A DNA stretch of 64,000 nt, from assembly GCA_963797085.1 (NCBI GenBank), contig CAWCOA010000024.1, forward strand, positions 310,001 through 374,000, in the 5' to 3' direction. Below are positions 37,023 to 45,999 of this stretch, piece after piece. Both the position numbers and the translations under genes were made by a program. Positions within the stretch are counted from its first letter, which is position 1; each line of letters starts with the position of its first letter. Origin of the DNA: JASJBU01 sp963797085 (GTDB taxonomy: Bacteria > Pseudomonadota > Gammaproteobacteria > Chromatiales > Chromatiaceae). The notes below the pieces were generated by a model. That model saw only the letters and a program-made list of their open reading frames with translations. It searched no databases and was not told where the DNA came from.

Positions 37023-37044
37023 CTGCTCCCACAGGAGCGGTTTT
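37023..37044. terminator. Short hairpin after hisZ; weak terminator or REP-like element
   Basis: CTGCTCC/GGAGCGG (one wobble pair) around CACA is followed by TTTT. The opposite strand reads CCGCTCCTGTGGGAGCAG, which resembles the gammaproteobacterial REP-type palindromes with a GTGGGAGC core. With only four T it is a weak terminator. Confidence 0.4.
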
Positions 37045-37099
37045 CCGTCTCTTACAAAGCAGGCCTGGGCCTGAAATAATTAGTTTTTCGAGATATACC

Positions 37100-38395
37100 A
37101 TGGGAAAAAATGTCGTAATAATCGGTACTCAGTGGGGTGATGAAGGTAAAGGCAAGGTCGTCGACCTGCTGACTGACAAGGCTTCTGCCGTGGTCAGGTT
37201 TCAGGGCGGTCACAATGCAGGCCATACCCTGGTAATCGATGGCGAGCAGACGGTTCTGCACCTGATTCCGTCCGGCATCCTGCGTGACAACGTGCGTTGC
37301 CTGATCGGCAATGGCGTGGTGTTGTCCCCGGATGCCTTGCTGGAAGAGATCGACATGCTGGAGCAGGGGGGCGTGCCAGCTGCCAGCCGCATGGGCATCT
37401 CCGAGTCCTGCCCGCTGATCCTGCCTTACCATATCGCGCTGGATGCGGCGCGGGAAAAGGCGCGTGGTAAAAAGGCTATCGGTACTACCGGACGCGGTAT
37501 CGGACCGGCCTACGAAGACAAGGTGTCACGGCGGGGTATCCGGCTGGGAGAGATCTTTGATGCCGACCATATCAGCAGCCGTCTGCACGAAGTGATGGAT
37601 TACCATAATTTCGCGCTGAAAAATCTGTTTAAGTATGGCGAGGTTGACGTTCAGGAAGTGCTGGACAAGCTGCTGAGCCAGGCCGAACGCCTAAAACCCA
37701 TGGTGGAGGATGTCACTGGAACCCTGCATCAGCTGCGAAAGGCGGGTAAGAACGTGATGTTCGAAGGTGCGCAGGGTGCTCTGCTGGACATTGATCATGG
37801 TACCTATCCCTATGTGACTTCATCCAATACCACTGCGGGGGGAGCCGCTTCCGGCACCGGTGTTGGTCCGCGCTACATTGATTATGTAGTGGGAATAGTC
37901 AAGGCTTATACCACACGGGTGGGGGCTGGTCCCTTCCCCACAGAGTTGTTCGATGCTGATGGTGACCACCTGGGCACCAAGGGGCATGAATTCGGCGCCA
38001 CTACGGGGCGCAAACGTCGTTGCGGCTGGCTGGATATCGTTGCACTCAAACGCTCATTGGATATTAATAGTGTTACCGGCATCTGCATCACCAAGCTTGA
38101 TGTGCTGGACGGCATGCAGACGATCAAGATCTGTGTCGCCTACAAACTCCGCGGTGCGGAGATCGAAACACCACCGGTGGGCGCTGACCTGTTTGAAGAG
38201 TGCGAGCCGGTGTACATCGAGATGCCGGGCTGGCAGGGTTCCACGGTCGGAGCGACCGAGTATGCGCAGCTGCCCCAGGCTGCTCAGGACTATCTCGACA
38301 AGATCCAGGAGCTTTGCGAGACCCCTATCGATATTATCTCCACCGGGCCTGACCGTAAAGAGACCATCATCCGGCGTCATCCCTACGATATTTGA
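37100..38395 (+). CDS. purA: Adenylosuccinate synthetase
   Basis: GTP-dependent joining of IMP and aspartate, the first step from IMP to AMP. The 431 residues begin with the GTP loop GTQWGDEGKGK and the catalytic Asp. GHNAGHT, SPDALLEEID, GTTGRGIGPAYEDK, EGAQGALLDIDHGTYPYVTSSNT and the switch TGRKRRCGWLD follow, all conserved. It has the same placement as E. coli purA, at the end of the hfl region, with hisZ inserted as in many non-enteric gammaproteobacteria. Confidence 0.98.
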   Translation: MGKNVVIIGTQWGDEGKGKVVDLLTDKASAVVRFQGGHNAGHTLVIDGEQTVLHLIPSGILRDNVRCLIGNGVVLSPDALLEEIDMLEQGGVPAASRMGISESCPLILPYHIALDAAREKARGKKAIGTTGRGIGPAYEDKVSRRGIRLGEIFDADHISSRLHEVMDYHNFALKNLFKYGEVDVQEVLDKLLSQAERLKPMVEDVTGTLHQLRKAGKNVMFEGAQGALLDIDHGTYPYVTSSNTTAGGAASGTGVGPRYIDYVVGIVKAYTTRVGAGPFPTELFDADGDHLGTKGHEFGATTGRKRRCGWLDIVALKRSLDINSVTGICITKLDVLDGMQTIKICVAYKLRGAEIETPPVGADLFEECEPVYIEMPGWQGSTVGATEYAQLPQAAQDYLDKIQELCETPIDIISTGPDRKETIIRRHPYDI

Positions 38396-38401
38396 TCAGA
38401 G

Positions 38402-39841
38402 TTGCTCAACACCCCGGCTCCTCCCTCTGGATGGGGGGAGTCGGCAGCCTGGCGCTCCTTCAAGTTGATATTTCCTCGCAAACAGCATCTACCCTATTTC
38501 GCCGATAGCGCGGTGTTGTTTGAATCCATTCGGCATCTACCCTGGCCGGTATTCATGGACAGTGCGCGGCCCATGGTCGAACAGGGCCGCTATGACATCA
38601 TTTCCGCTGCACCCTATCAAAGACTGATCACCAGAGGTCAGGTGACGGAGATTCAGTTTGCCGGAGCCGTTGTTTGCTCTTCTGCTGATCCGTTCGATTT
38701 GCTCAGAAGACAACTTGCTTTGTCGACAGCTGCAACAATCCCGGATCTACCCTTTGCCGGTGGCGCCATCGGTTACTTTTCCTACGATCTGGCCAGGCGC
38801 ATCGAACATCTGCCTGATCATGAGGAACAGGCTGATGCGCCGCCTGAATTATCGGTGGGTCTCTATGATTGGGCGCTGATCGTCGATCACGCTGAGCGCA
38901 GTTCCTGGCTGGTGGGGCAGGGTAGAGACCCTGAGACTGCAAAGAGCTGGGAGAATTTGATCCGTTTGTTCAGTGAGCCCCGGTCAACCGAAGAACAGCC
39001 TTTCCATCTGCTTGCACCGATGAATTCCAGCCTGACTGAAGCCGGTTATCAGGCCTGTTTCAGAAAGATCCAAAACTATATTCGCGAGGGTGACTGTTAT
39101 CAGGTTAATTTTGCCCAGTGTTTTCAGGGACCTGTCGAGGGAGACCCCTGGACCGCTTATAAGCGCCTGCGGAGAATCAATCCCGCCCCATTCAGCGCCT
39201 ATCTGGAATCACCTGCTGGAAACATACTGAGTTCATCTCCGGAACGCTTCCTCGAGGTCAGGCAGGCCCGAGTGCAGACCTGCCCGATAAAAGGCACGGC
39301 GCCGAGACATGGCGATGCCGCGCAGGATCGGCGGGCAGCCGAAAGTTTAGCGGCGAGTCACAAGGACCGGGCTGAAAACTTGATGATTGTCGATCTGATG
39401 CGTAATGATCTGGGTAAAGTCTGTAACACCGGCAGCATCGAAGTGACCGCCTTGTTCGAGATTCAGAGCTTTGCCCGGGTGCACCATCTGGTCAGTCGGG
39501 TGGAGGGTGTGCTGGCCCCTGGAGAGGATGCCTTGAGCCTGCTGCGGGGCTGTTTTCCCGGAGGATCGATCACCGGTGCGCCTAAATTGCGTGCGATGCA
39601 GATCATCGATGAGCTGGAAAGCGCAAGACGCGGGGTCTATTGCGGATCAATCGGTTATATTGGTTTCGATGGCAACATGGATTGCAATATCGCCATACGG
39701 ACCCTCGTCAAACGAGCTGACAAGATCAGTTTTTGGGCGGGCGGCGGTATTGTGGCCGATTCCATTGCGGCAGCGGAATATCAGGAAACGCTGGATAAAT
39801 CAGCCGCTATCTTCGAGACTCTGGATAGCTGTTCAATCTGA
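38402..39841 (+). CDS. pabB: Aminodeoxychorismate synthase component I
   Basis: Converts chorismate with PabA-derived ammonia to 4-amino-4-deoxychorismate for folate. The 479 residues are of the anthranilate synthase I fold. The key PIKGT motif (TCPIKGTAPR) has the lysine characteristic of PabB instead of the alanine of TrpE. FAGGAIGYFSYDLAR, GDCYQVNFAQ, SSSPERFLE, DLMRNDLGKVC and GGSITGAPKLRAM are conserved. The start is uncertain: TTG 38402 lies seven bases after the purA stop with no good ribosome site, and TTG codons further in are possible. RDD converges from the right. Confidence 0.93.
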   Translation: MLNTPAPPSGWGESAAWRSFKLIFPRKQHLPYFADSAVLFESIRHLPWPVFMDSARPMVEQGRYDIISAAPYQRLITRGQVTEIQFAGAVVCSSADPFDLLRRQLALSTAATIPDLPFAGGAIGYFSYDLARRIEHLPDHEEQADAPPELSVGLYDWALIVDHAERSSWLVGQGRDPETAKSWENLIRLFSEPRSTEEQPFHLLAPMNSSLTEAGYQACFRKIQNYIREGDCYQVNFAQCFQGPVEGDPWTAYKRLRRINPAPFSAYLESPAGNILSSSPERFLEVRQARVQTCPIKGTAPRHGDAAQDRRAAESLAASHKDRAENLMIVDLMRNDLGKVCNTGSIEVTALFEIQSFARVHHLVSRVEGVLAPGEDALSLLRGCFPGGSITGAPKLRAMQIIDELESARRGVYCGSIGYIGFDGNMDCNIAIRTLVKRADKISFWAGGGIVADSIAAAEYQETLDKSAAIFETLDSCSI

Positions 39842-39872
39842 AAAGCCGGGGTGTGGAAACCGCTCACAACCG

Positions 39873-40310
39873 TTATTGTTTTATCATTACCAGGCGCGTC
39901 TCGGAGAGGTGGTCATGCCAGGCCAGGTTTTTCTTATCGATGAGGATCCAAAGAAAACCCAGACCTAGCAGGAGCCAGGATAGCAGGGCGGCAAAATGCC
40001 TCTTTAGCACATCCATCCAGCCGACCGGCTTGCCATCAGCCCGCACCAGCTTGAATTTCCAGGCGCGCATGCCCAGGGTTTGTCCCCCGACGAGCCAGAA
40101 ACCACAAAAAAACATCAGTGGGATGATCTCGAACAGGAATAGTTGATAGAGGATCAGACTGGTCCCGGCAGGCATCCCGAATGGCAGGGTGATCAAGCTG
40201 GTTGCAACCGCCATCAGGGCAAGCAGCAACAACCCATCATACAGCATAGCGGCAAGCCGTCTGAAAAACCCTGGTGTGGGACCCGCAAGGTTGGAATTCT
40301 GTTCATTCAT
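39873..40310 (-). CDS. RDD-domain membrane protein
   Basis: A 145-residue inner-membrane protein of the RDD family. FFRRLAAMLYDGLLLLALM starts the first helix with the Arg-Asp pattern. Two further hydrophobic segments lie around 60-85 and 110-128, with the family blocks GQTLGMRAWKFKLVRADG and RHFAALLSW. RDD proteins have been linked to ion or small-molecule transport, but the function here is unknown. It converges with pabB. Its upstream region is the 740-base gap to the next kinase. Confidence 0.85.
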   Translation of the reverse strand: MNEQNSNLAGPTPGFFRRLAAMLYDGLLLLALMAVATSLITLPFGMPAGTSLILYQLFLFEIIPLMFFCGFWLVGGQTLGMRAWKFKLVRADGKPVGWMDVLKRHFAALLSWLLLGLGFLWILIDKKNLAWHDHLSETRLVMIKQ

Positions 40311-40378
40311 CCTAGAATCCTTAGTTGGATGGGGTAGAGGGTGCGTTTGTGGTGGTGAAGGTCAAGGCACAATGACGC

Positions 40379-40926
40379 GGAATAGTTATTCTATTCCAAG
40401 GAGTTGTAACGCAGACATGCGCCGCCACAAGCGTGCAATCTACCCCATAGCATGATTCACTCAGTGGGTGAAGGTGCTTATCGAACAAAACAAACATAAT
40501 ATCAACTTGTTAATAATAGAATGGAGCGATTAACTGAGGAATCTAGGTTCATGATCTGGTCGCCATAGGTACGCTGAGGGGCAGGATAATCCCTAAGTGA
40601 ATGGGGCAATCATCCGGGTATTAGCAAAAGGCATTATATTAGATACTTTCGCTTCCCTGAATAGATTCAGGTAATAAGACGGGGAGGATGAAGGGAAGCG
40701 CATTGCAAGGTCGATTGTGCACTGGATGAGGATGGTGAACAGCAGGATTGATTTTATTCTCGACATTGTAATGTGGACTGTTGTTTGAATCCGTCACAGG
40801 CTCCGGATACCCCAGTTTGGAGCGGCAATGTGGTCAGTGGTTCGAGCATTGGTCAAAGAATAAGAATACAGTTTTTCAAGGTAATCTTCGAAACCCCTAT
40901 CAGGCGCCTTTGGCGCCTTTTTTTTT
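40379..40926 (+). ncRNA. Candidate structured RNA in the 740-bp gene-free gap
   Basis: The gap 40311-41052 has no credible gene but three structures readable on the plus strand. GGAATAG-TTATT-CTATTCC is at 40379-40397. A two-level stem follows, with CGCTTC (40650-40655) paired with GAAGCG (40695-40700) and enclosing CCTGAA-TAGA-TTCAGG (40656-40671). The strong terminator is at 40902-40926. As nothing coding precedes this plus-strand terminator, it probably ends a small RNA. Its 5' end cannot be placed; no convincing promoter was found. Confidence 0.4.
40902..40926 (+). terminator. Strong orphan rho-independent terminator
   Basis: AGGCGCC (40902-40908), loop TTT, GGCGCCT (40912-40918) and a run of nine T. 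It lies about 125 bases upstream of the sensor kinase gene on the same strand, with no upstream plus-strand gene in the gap. Confidence 0.85.
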
Positions 40927-41052
40927 AAGTGAATGTCATCTTTTAGCGATTTCCCCGCCACCCGCCTGGATTTATCTTGCCAAGAAGGGTAAAAAAGAAA
41001 ACCGCCCTTAGGGTGCTGCACGCAGACCAATTAGAAATATTTAGCATGACTG

Positions 41053-43605
41053 ATGTATTCTCCCGACAGTAACAGGTATCAAAGTTGGTTAGAGCGAATT
41101 CCATTACCCTGGATATCTGTCTTTGTGGGGTTGTTTTGCGGAATCATCGTCTGGCTGATCATCGATCCGTTTCAGACCCACGAGCTGGGTGAGTTTTTTC
41201 AGCAGGATCTTGAACATCGCCTGGAGATTCGGGCTGCCGATACCCGACGCCGGTTTGAATATTTCCTGACGGATTTGGACAAGGCGACCGAAAATCTCGC
41301 CCAAAACTGGCGTTTGGTAAGACATGTCTATTCAGAGAACTGGGAGCAGAGTCAGGAAAAGACCTTTGTCTACTTCAATCAGCCCAGCGCATGGATGAAG
41401 CAGGGGTTGCCATTGGGTGGTTCCGTGGAGCCCAGCCATGTGCTGTTATTGGATCTGCAAGGCAATCCCAGGGAGGTTTATTATCAGCAGGATCAGGCCT
41501 TTCCTATCGATCTGGCCCTGGATCTCTTCAACGAGCAGTTGCAGGGTGTCACAACGACCCTCTGGGAAGTGCCTTATTTCATCACCTGGGCCGAGATCGC
41601 CTCAGGCGCCAAGGATAAGCGGGCGATACTCATGCTGGTCATGCCGATCAATGAAACGTTTTTGACCGCCTCACAACAGTATGCCGGACTTGAGGGGATC
41701 GTTATCGGTGTTTTTGAAGGCGACCAGCAACGATTGTTGGCCAGCAGTGAAAGAAGCCAGGTGACGGCGGCCAGCCAGCTGGAAGATTGGGAGGATCAAT
41801 ATCTGATCACATCCCAGGCCCTGGCGCTCTATCTGGCGCCGGACAATAACGTCCAGTTTTTTACCTTCATCTCACGTTCACGTCTGGCCGAAAAGCTGCA
41901 ACATATTCTCACTTCTGTCAGGCAAAAACGTTTATTTGAAGCATTTGTCTACATGGCCTTTTTTACCGCCATCTTTTTCATTATTTCATCCCGGCTCAGT
42001 CACATACTGCACAGGATTTCCACTTTCGGCCACAATGCCTTGGGTATCGAGCAGAAGACCCCGGAAAAAGGCAATCAACTGCTGCTGCTTGAGCATAGAC
42101 TCCAGGAGCTTTTTCAGCGGGTGAGCTATGTCAAAGATGAAACCAAGGTTGCCCAGGAACATCGTATTCGTGAATCCGAAGCACTGAAAGGCGCGTTACT
42201 GGAAAATTCATTGGACCCGATCATCACCGTCGACAATCAAGGTCTGATCATCGAGGCTAATATTACCGCTGAGGATTCCTTTGGATACACCAGAGAGCAG
42301 CTGTTGGGAAATCCCCTCGACCTGTTGGTTATTCATCCTCGGGATCATCTGCAGGTTCGTGAGATGCTGGCGCGTTGTCGCCACAAAGAGACCTCGCAGA
42401 AATTATGCCGGGCGCAAAGGATGCTGAGTATCGACGCCTACGGCAGTGAGAAGCCGATTGAATGCTCATTGATGCCGATACAGCTCAAAGACAGGACGGT
42501 ATTCACCATCTATCTCAGGGATATCAGTGAAAGAGAGGAGGCGGAAAAAAGGATCCAGAGCCTGGCAAAGTTCACCAGTGAAAATCCCAGCCCGGTGTTA
42601 AGGGTGAATAACCGGGGCGTGATTATCTACGCCAATACGGCAAGTGCGCCACTACTGGATTATTGGGGGTGTGATCGCGGCCAGACACTACCGCTCTATT
42701 GGCGGAATCTGATCTTCGATGCGATGAAGGATGGGTTGAATCAGGAGTATGATATCAATCTGGAAGAACAGATCTTATCGCTCTTGATGGTGCCCGTTCT
42801 GGATCTCGAATATGTCAATCTGTACGGACGGGATATCACCCAGGTGCGCATGGCTGAACAGCAGAGCAGGCAGCACCAGTCAGAGCTGGTGCATGTGTGT
42901 CGTCTGAGCACCATGGGTGAAATGGCCACCGGCCTCGCTCATGAGTTGAATCAGCCGCTGTCCGCGATTGTAAATTTCGCCAGTGGCTGCGTGCGCAGAC
43001 TGCAGAACGGGATGGGGGGGGAAGCTGAATTGGTGGACGCCATGGCGCAGATCACCGTGCAGGCTGAACGGGCCAGCGAGATCATCAAGCGCTTGCGCGC
43101 CCTGGTCGGGAAACGGCAGCAGGAGCACTCGGTGGTCAATCTGAATCATCTGGTCTTGGAAGTGGCATCTTTTGTTGAATATGTCGCGGAAAAACATCAT
43201 GTGGATGTCAGCTTGCATTTATCGCAGGGTCCCTTGGCTGCCGAGTTGGACCTGGTCCAGATCGAACAGGTATTGTTGAATTTGGTACGCAATGCGATCG
43301 ATGCCATGAAGCAGGTCGACATTGATCACCGTAAACTGGAACTGGTTACCCGTAAACTCGATGATGATCAGGTTGAAGTGCTGGTCAAAGATACGGGGCC
43401 GGGTATTCCAGCAGATAATATTGAGCATCTGTTTGATGCTTTTTTCTCCACCAAAGAGACTGGGATGGGGATGGGGCTGCCGATCAGTCGCAAGATCGTT
43501 GAATCCCATAGCGGAAAGATCTCCGCGACTTCCGAGCTCGGCAAGGGGGCCGAATTCAGGGTGGTGCTTCCATCTGATCCCAATCTGGAACTGCCAGGAT
43601 TTTAA
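41053..43605 (+). CDS. PAS-containing membrane sensor histidine kinase (FixL/DctB-like)
   Basis: An 850-residue sensor. TM1 is about 19-38, a large extracytoplasmic region about 40-290 (helix-rich then mixed, of CHASE or Cache type by layout), and TM2 about 293-313. A first PAS (about 373-490) starts LLENSLDPIITVDNQGLIIEAN, and a second PAS-like segment is about 505-600. The dimerisation domain has His630 in ATGLAHELNQPLSAI. The HATPase has LLNLVRNAIDAM, DTGPGI and GMGMGLPISRKIV. The HELNQPL box is typical of FixL/TtrS/DctB kinases. The stop lies four bases before the response-regulator ATG. The signal is unknown. The start has no good ribosome site. Confidence 0.88.
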   Translation: MYSPDSNRYQSWLERIPLPWISVFVGLFCGIIVWLIIDPFQTHELGEFFQQDLEHRLEIRAADTRRRFEYFLTDLDKATENLAQNWRLVRHVYSENWEQSQEKTFVYFNQPSAWMKQGLPLGGSVEPSHVLLLDLQGNPREVYYQQDQAFPIDLALDLFNEQLQGVTTTLWEVPYFITWAEIASGAKDKRAILMLVMPINETFLTASQQYAGLEGIVIGVFEGDQQRLLASSERSQVTAASQLEDWEDQYLITSQALALYLAPDNNVQFFTFISRSRLAEKLQHILTSVRQKRLFEAFVYMAFFTAIFFIISSRLSHILHRISTFGHNALGIEQKTPEKGNQLLLLEHRLQELFQRVSYVKDETKVAQEHRIRESEALKGALLENSLDPIITVDNQGLIIEANITAEDSFGYTREQLLGNPLDLLVIHPRDHLQVREMLARCRHKETSQKLCRAQRMLSIDAYGSEKPIECSLMPIQLKDRTVFTIYLRDISEREEAEKRIQSLAKFTSENPSPVLRVNNRGVIIYANTASAPLLDYWGCDRGQTLPLYWRNLIFDAMKDGLNQEYDINLEEQILSLLMVPVLDLEYVNLYGRDITQVRMAEQQSRQHQSELVHVCRLSTMGEMATGLAHELNQPLSAIVNFASGCVRRLQNGMGGEAELVDAMAQITVQAERASEIIKRLRALVGKRQQEHSVVNLNHLVLEVASFVEYVAEKHHVDVSLHLSQGPLAAELDLVQIEQVLLNLVRNAIDAMKQVDIDHRKLELVTRKLDDDQVEVLVKDTGPGIPADNIEHLFDAFFSTKETGMGMGLPISRKIVESHSGKISATSELGKGAEFRVVLPSDPNLELPGF

Positions 43606-43609
43606 AACT

Positions 43610-44236
43610 ATGAATAATAAGCCAACCGTATTCGTTGTCGATGATGATCAGGCAATACGCAGCTCGCTCAAATGGCTGATCGAGTCAGTGGCCATGGAGG
43701 TGAAGACCTTTGAATCTGCAAACGCCTTCATTGAAAACTACTACCCGGGAAGATCGGGCTGCCTGTTGCTCGATGTCCGCATGCCCGGCATGAGTGGACT
43801 GGAGCTTCAGGAGTATTTGACAGAACAGCGGATCACCATTCCGGTGATCATTATCACCGGACATGGCGATGTGCCGATGGCGATTCGTGCGATGAAAGCG
43901 GGGGCGGTGGATTTCATCGAGAAGCCCTTTAATGATGAGTTGCTGCTGGAGAGCATCCGCCACGCCTTGTTGTTGGATGAGCAGCAACGCGACAAACAGT
44001 CACAAAAGGCGGAAATCGCCACTCGTCTGGCCCGTCTGACACCCCGGGAACACGAGGTCATGGCGATGGTCACCGGCGGCAAGGCGAATAAAGAGATCGC
44101 CTCAGCCCTAGGGGTCAGCGCCAAGACGGTCGAGGCGCACCGCGCCCGGGTGATGGAAAAAATGCAGGCCACTTCATTGGCTGATCTGGTGCGGATGGCA
44201 ATGTTGGCTAACATTGGAACCAATACCAATGTTTAA
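43610..44236 (+). CDS. FixJ-type response regulator (receiver + LuxR HTH)
   Basis: Cognate regulator of the kinase just upstream. The 208 residues begin MNNKPTVFVVDDDQAIRSS; a longer frame upstream is a shadow of the kinase gene. Phospho-acceptor Asp55 lies in CLLLDVRMPGMSGLEL, the switch in ITGHGDVPMAIRAMKAGAVD, and the lysine in FIEKPFND. The C-terminal LuxR/GerE helix-turn-helix is LTPREHEVMAMV...NKEIASALGVSAKTVEAHRA. It has the TtrR/FixJ class layout. Targets are unknown; no nif, fix or ttr genes are in the window. Confidence 0.93.
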   Translation: MNNKPTVFVVDDDQAIRSSLKWLIESVAMEVKTFESANAFIENYYPGRSGCLLLDVRMPGMSGLELQEYLTEQRITIPVIIITGHGDVPMAIRAMKAGAVDFIEKPFNDELLLESIRHALLLDEQQRDKQSQKAEIATRLARLTPREHEVMAMVTGGKANKEIASALGVSAKTVEAHRARVMEKMQATSLADLVRMAMLANIGTNTNV

Positions 44237-44338
44237 TGCGAGAGTCAGCATTCCTTGCAGCGGTTATGGAATACTGCCTGCAAGATCAAGGTTCGTTGGT
44301 TGATGCAGCTGAAACCGCTTTAACACTGTACAGCGCGG

Positions 44339-45616
44339 ATGCAGAGAGCCTGGCAACAGCGCAGTGTCCTGGCCTGGGCCTTCTATGACTGGGCAAATTC
44401 GGCCTTTGCCACGACGGTGATGGCCGGATTCTTCCCGGTGTTTTTCAAACAGTTCTGGAGTACCGGCGTAGCGGCCACGGAAAGCACCTGGCGCCTCGGT
44501 CTGGCCAATTCCATCGCCAGTATGGTGATCGTTTGTCTGGCCCCGGTGTTGGGGGCGATTGCGGATCAGGCCGGCAAAAAGAAAGGCTTTCTGTTGTTTT
44601 TCGCCGCCATGGGCATAGTCATGACCGGCGCCCTCTACCTGGTGGCCATGGGCAGCTGGATGGCAGCGCTGGTGCTGTATGGATTGGCCCTGATTGGATT
44701 CTCCGGCAGTAACATCTTCTATGACGCCTTGCTGATTGAGGTGGCCGATGCGCCAGGCTATGACCGGGTTTCCTCCCTGGGTTTTGCCCTGGGCTATCTG
44801 GGCGGCGGGTTGTTATTCGCCTTTGCCGTGCTGATGACGCTCTATCCGGCATGGTTTGGACTGCTGGATGCAGGGCAAGCGGTGCGACTTTCTTTCATCC
44901 TGGTTGCTGTCTGGTGGGCGCTGTTCTCGATACCGATCTTTATCTTTGTCAATGAAGCGCCGGGCCGACGGTCTGGGGGCGATTGGATAAGCGGCGGTTT
45001 TAAACAGTTACGCATGACCTTGGGTAAACTCCGCCAGCTACGCATCACTTTTCTGTTTCTGCTCGCCTATTGGTGCTACATCGACGGTGTGGATACGATT
45101 GTGCGCATGGCGGTCGATTATGGCCTGTCGATCGGTTTCGATGCCAACAACCTGATGGCCGCCCTGTTGATCACCCAGTTTATTGGGTTTCCCGCTGCGC
45201 TGCTTTTTGGTCGGATTGGTGCCAAGCATGGCCCCAAACAGGGCATCATGCTGGCGATTTTCGTCTATTTCATGATCCTGCTCTGGGCCTATCGGATGGA
45301 TTCGGTCTGGGAATTCTATCTGTTGGCGGTGGCCATTGGCCTGGTGCAGGGCGGCATTCAGGCCCTGTCCCGCTCGCTCTATGCCCGACTTATTCCGCGT
45401 GATCAGGCGGGTGAGTTCTTCGGTTTCTACAATATGCTGGGGAAATTCGCGGTGGTGCTCGGTCCTTTGCTGATGGGCTGGGTTGGGGTCCTCAGCGGTG
45501 ATTCACGCATAGCGATACTCTCTGTGAGTCTGCTGTTTGTGATCGGTGCGCTGCTCCTGGCCAGAGTAGACGTTGAGGCAGGGCAGCGGGCGGCAAGAGC
45601 CCTGGAAAGAGATTGA
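44339..45616 (+). CDS. Major facilitator transporter, UMF1/Atg22-like family
   Basis: A 425-residue polytopic protein with about 11-12 transmembrane segments. The beginning WAFYDWANSAFATTVMAGFFPVFFKQFW is the signature of the bacterial Atg22-like (UMF1) family. APVLGAIADQAGKKK is the MFS loop 2-3 motif, and the SGSNIFYDALL and GFALGYLGGG blocks are family-typical. The C-terminal half repeats the MFS pattern (QALSRSLYARLIPRDQAGEFFGFYNM). The substrate is unknown; some Atg22 relatives export amino acids, but that is not evidence here. Confidence 0.88.
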   Translation: MQRAWQQRSVLAWAFYDWANSAFATTVMAGFFPVFFKQFWSTGVAATESTWRLGLANSIASMVIVCLAPVLGAIADQAGKKKGFLLFFAAMGIVMTGALYLVAMGSWMAALVLYGLALIGFSGSNIFYDALLIEVADAPGYDRVSSLGFALGYLGGGLLFAFAVLMTLYPAWFGLLDAGQAVRLSFILVAVWWALFSIPIFIFVNEAPGRRSGGDWISGGFKQLRMTLGKLRQLRITFLFLLAYWCYIDGVDTIVRMAVDYGLSIGFDANNLMAALLITQFIGFPAALLFGRIGAKHGPKQGIMLAIFVYFMILLWAYRMDSVWEFYLLAVAIGLVQGGIQALSRSLYARLIPRDQAGEFFGFYNMLGKFAVVLGPLLMGWVGVLSGDSRIAILSVSLLFVIGALLLARVDVEAGQRAARALERD

Positions 45617-45625
45617 ATGGCCGTT

Positions 45626-45913
45626 TCAGATGCTTTCGCAGGTACAGTGATAGGGCAGATCTCTGGTGACTCGGAGAATGGCCTGGTGAATCGCTTCTTC
45701 ATCCCGCTGAAATAACAAGGCATCCGCATGACCTTCGCTGATGGTTTGTTTCACCAGGGCCGCTGTTGCATCCCGATAGGCTTGCGGACTTTTCGACTCG
45801 GTCACCCCATGGCATATGGGACACATCACGAACAGGCCGCTCTCCAGGGCAATCCGCGTGGCGGCTTTGTTCTGTTTCTGTCTTTTACTCAGCAGAAAAT
45901 CTAAAAATCCCAT
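45626..45913 (-). CDS. Small hypothetical protein with CxxC and CxC motifs
   Basis: A 95-residue protein not recognised. It begins MGFLDFLLSKRQKQNKAATR, then VMCPICHGVTESKSP, and ends YHCTCESI. The CPIC and HCTC pairs could bind one zinc ion or an iron-sulfur centre. The middle is helical (RDATAALVKQTISEGHADALLF). It converges with the transporter gene ten bases away and is divergent from cmoA. Confidence 0.6.
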   Translation of the reverse strand: MGFLDFLLSKRQKQNKAATRIALESGLFVMCPICHGVTESKSPQAYRDATAALVKQTISEGHADALLFQRDEEAIHQAILRVTRDLPYHCTCESI

Positions 45914-45999
45914 GGGTATGTTTCCAGGTTAAGCTTCAGCGCTATTTTATTCATTGATGACATTCTGCGTAAAATAAGGATTTCCCCAGCCCCAACACC

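Noticed and set aside
40781..41011. 76-codon plus-strand frame in the gap before the kinase.
   Set aside because: It runs straight through the strong terminator hairpin and T-run, and the translation has no protein-like features.
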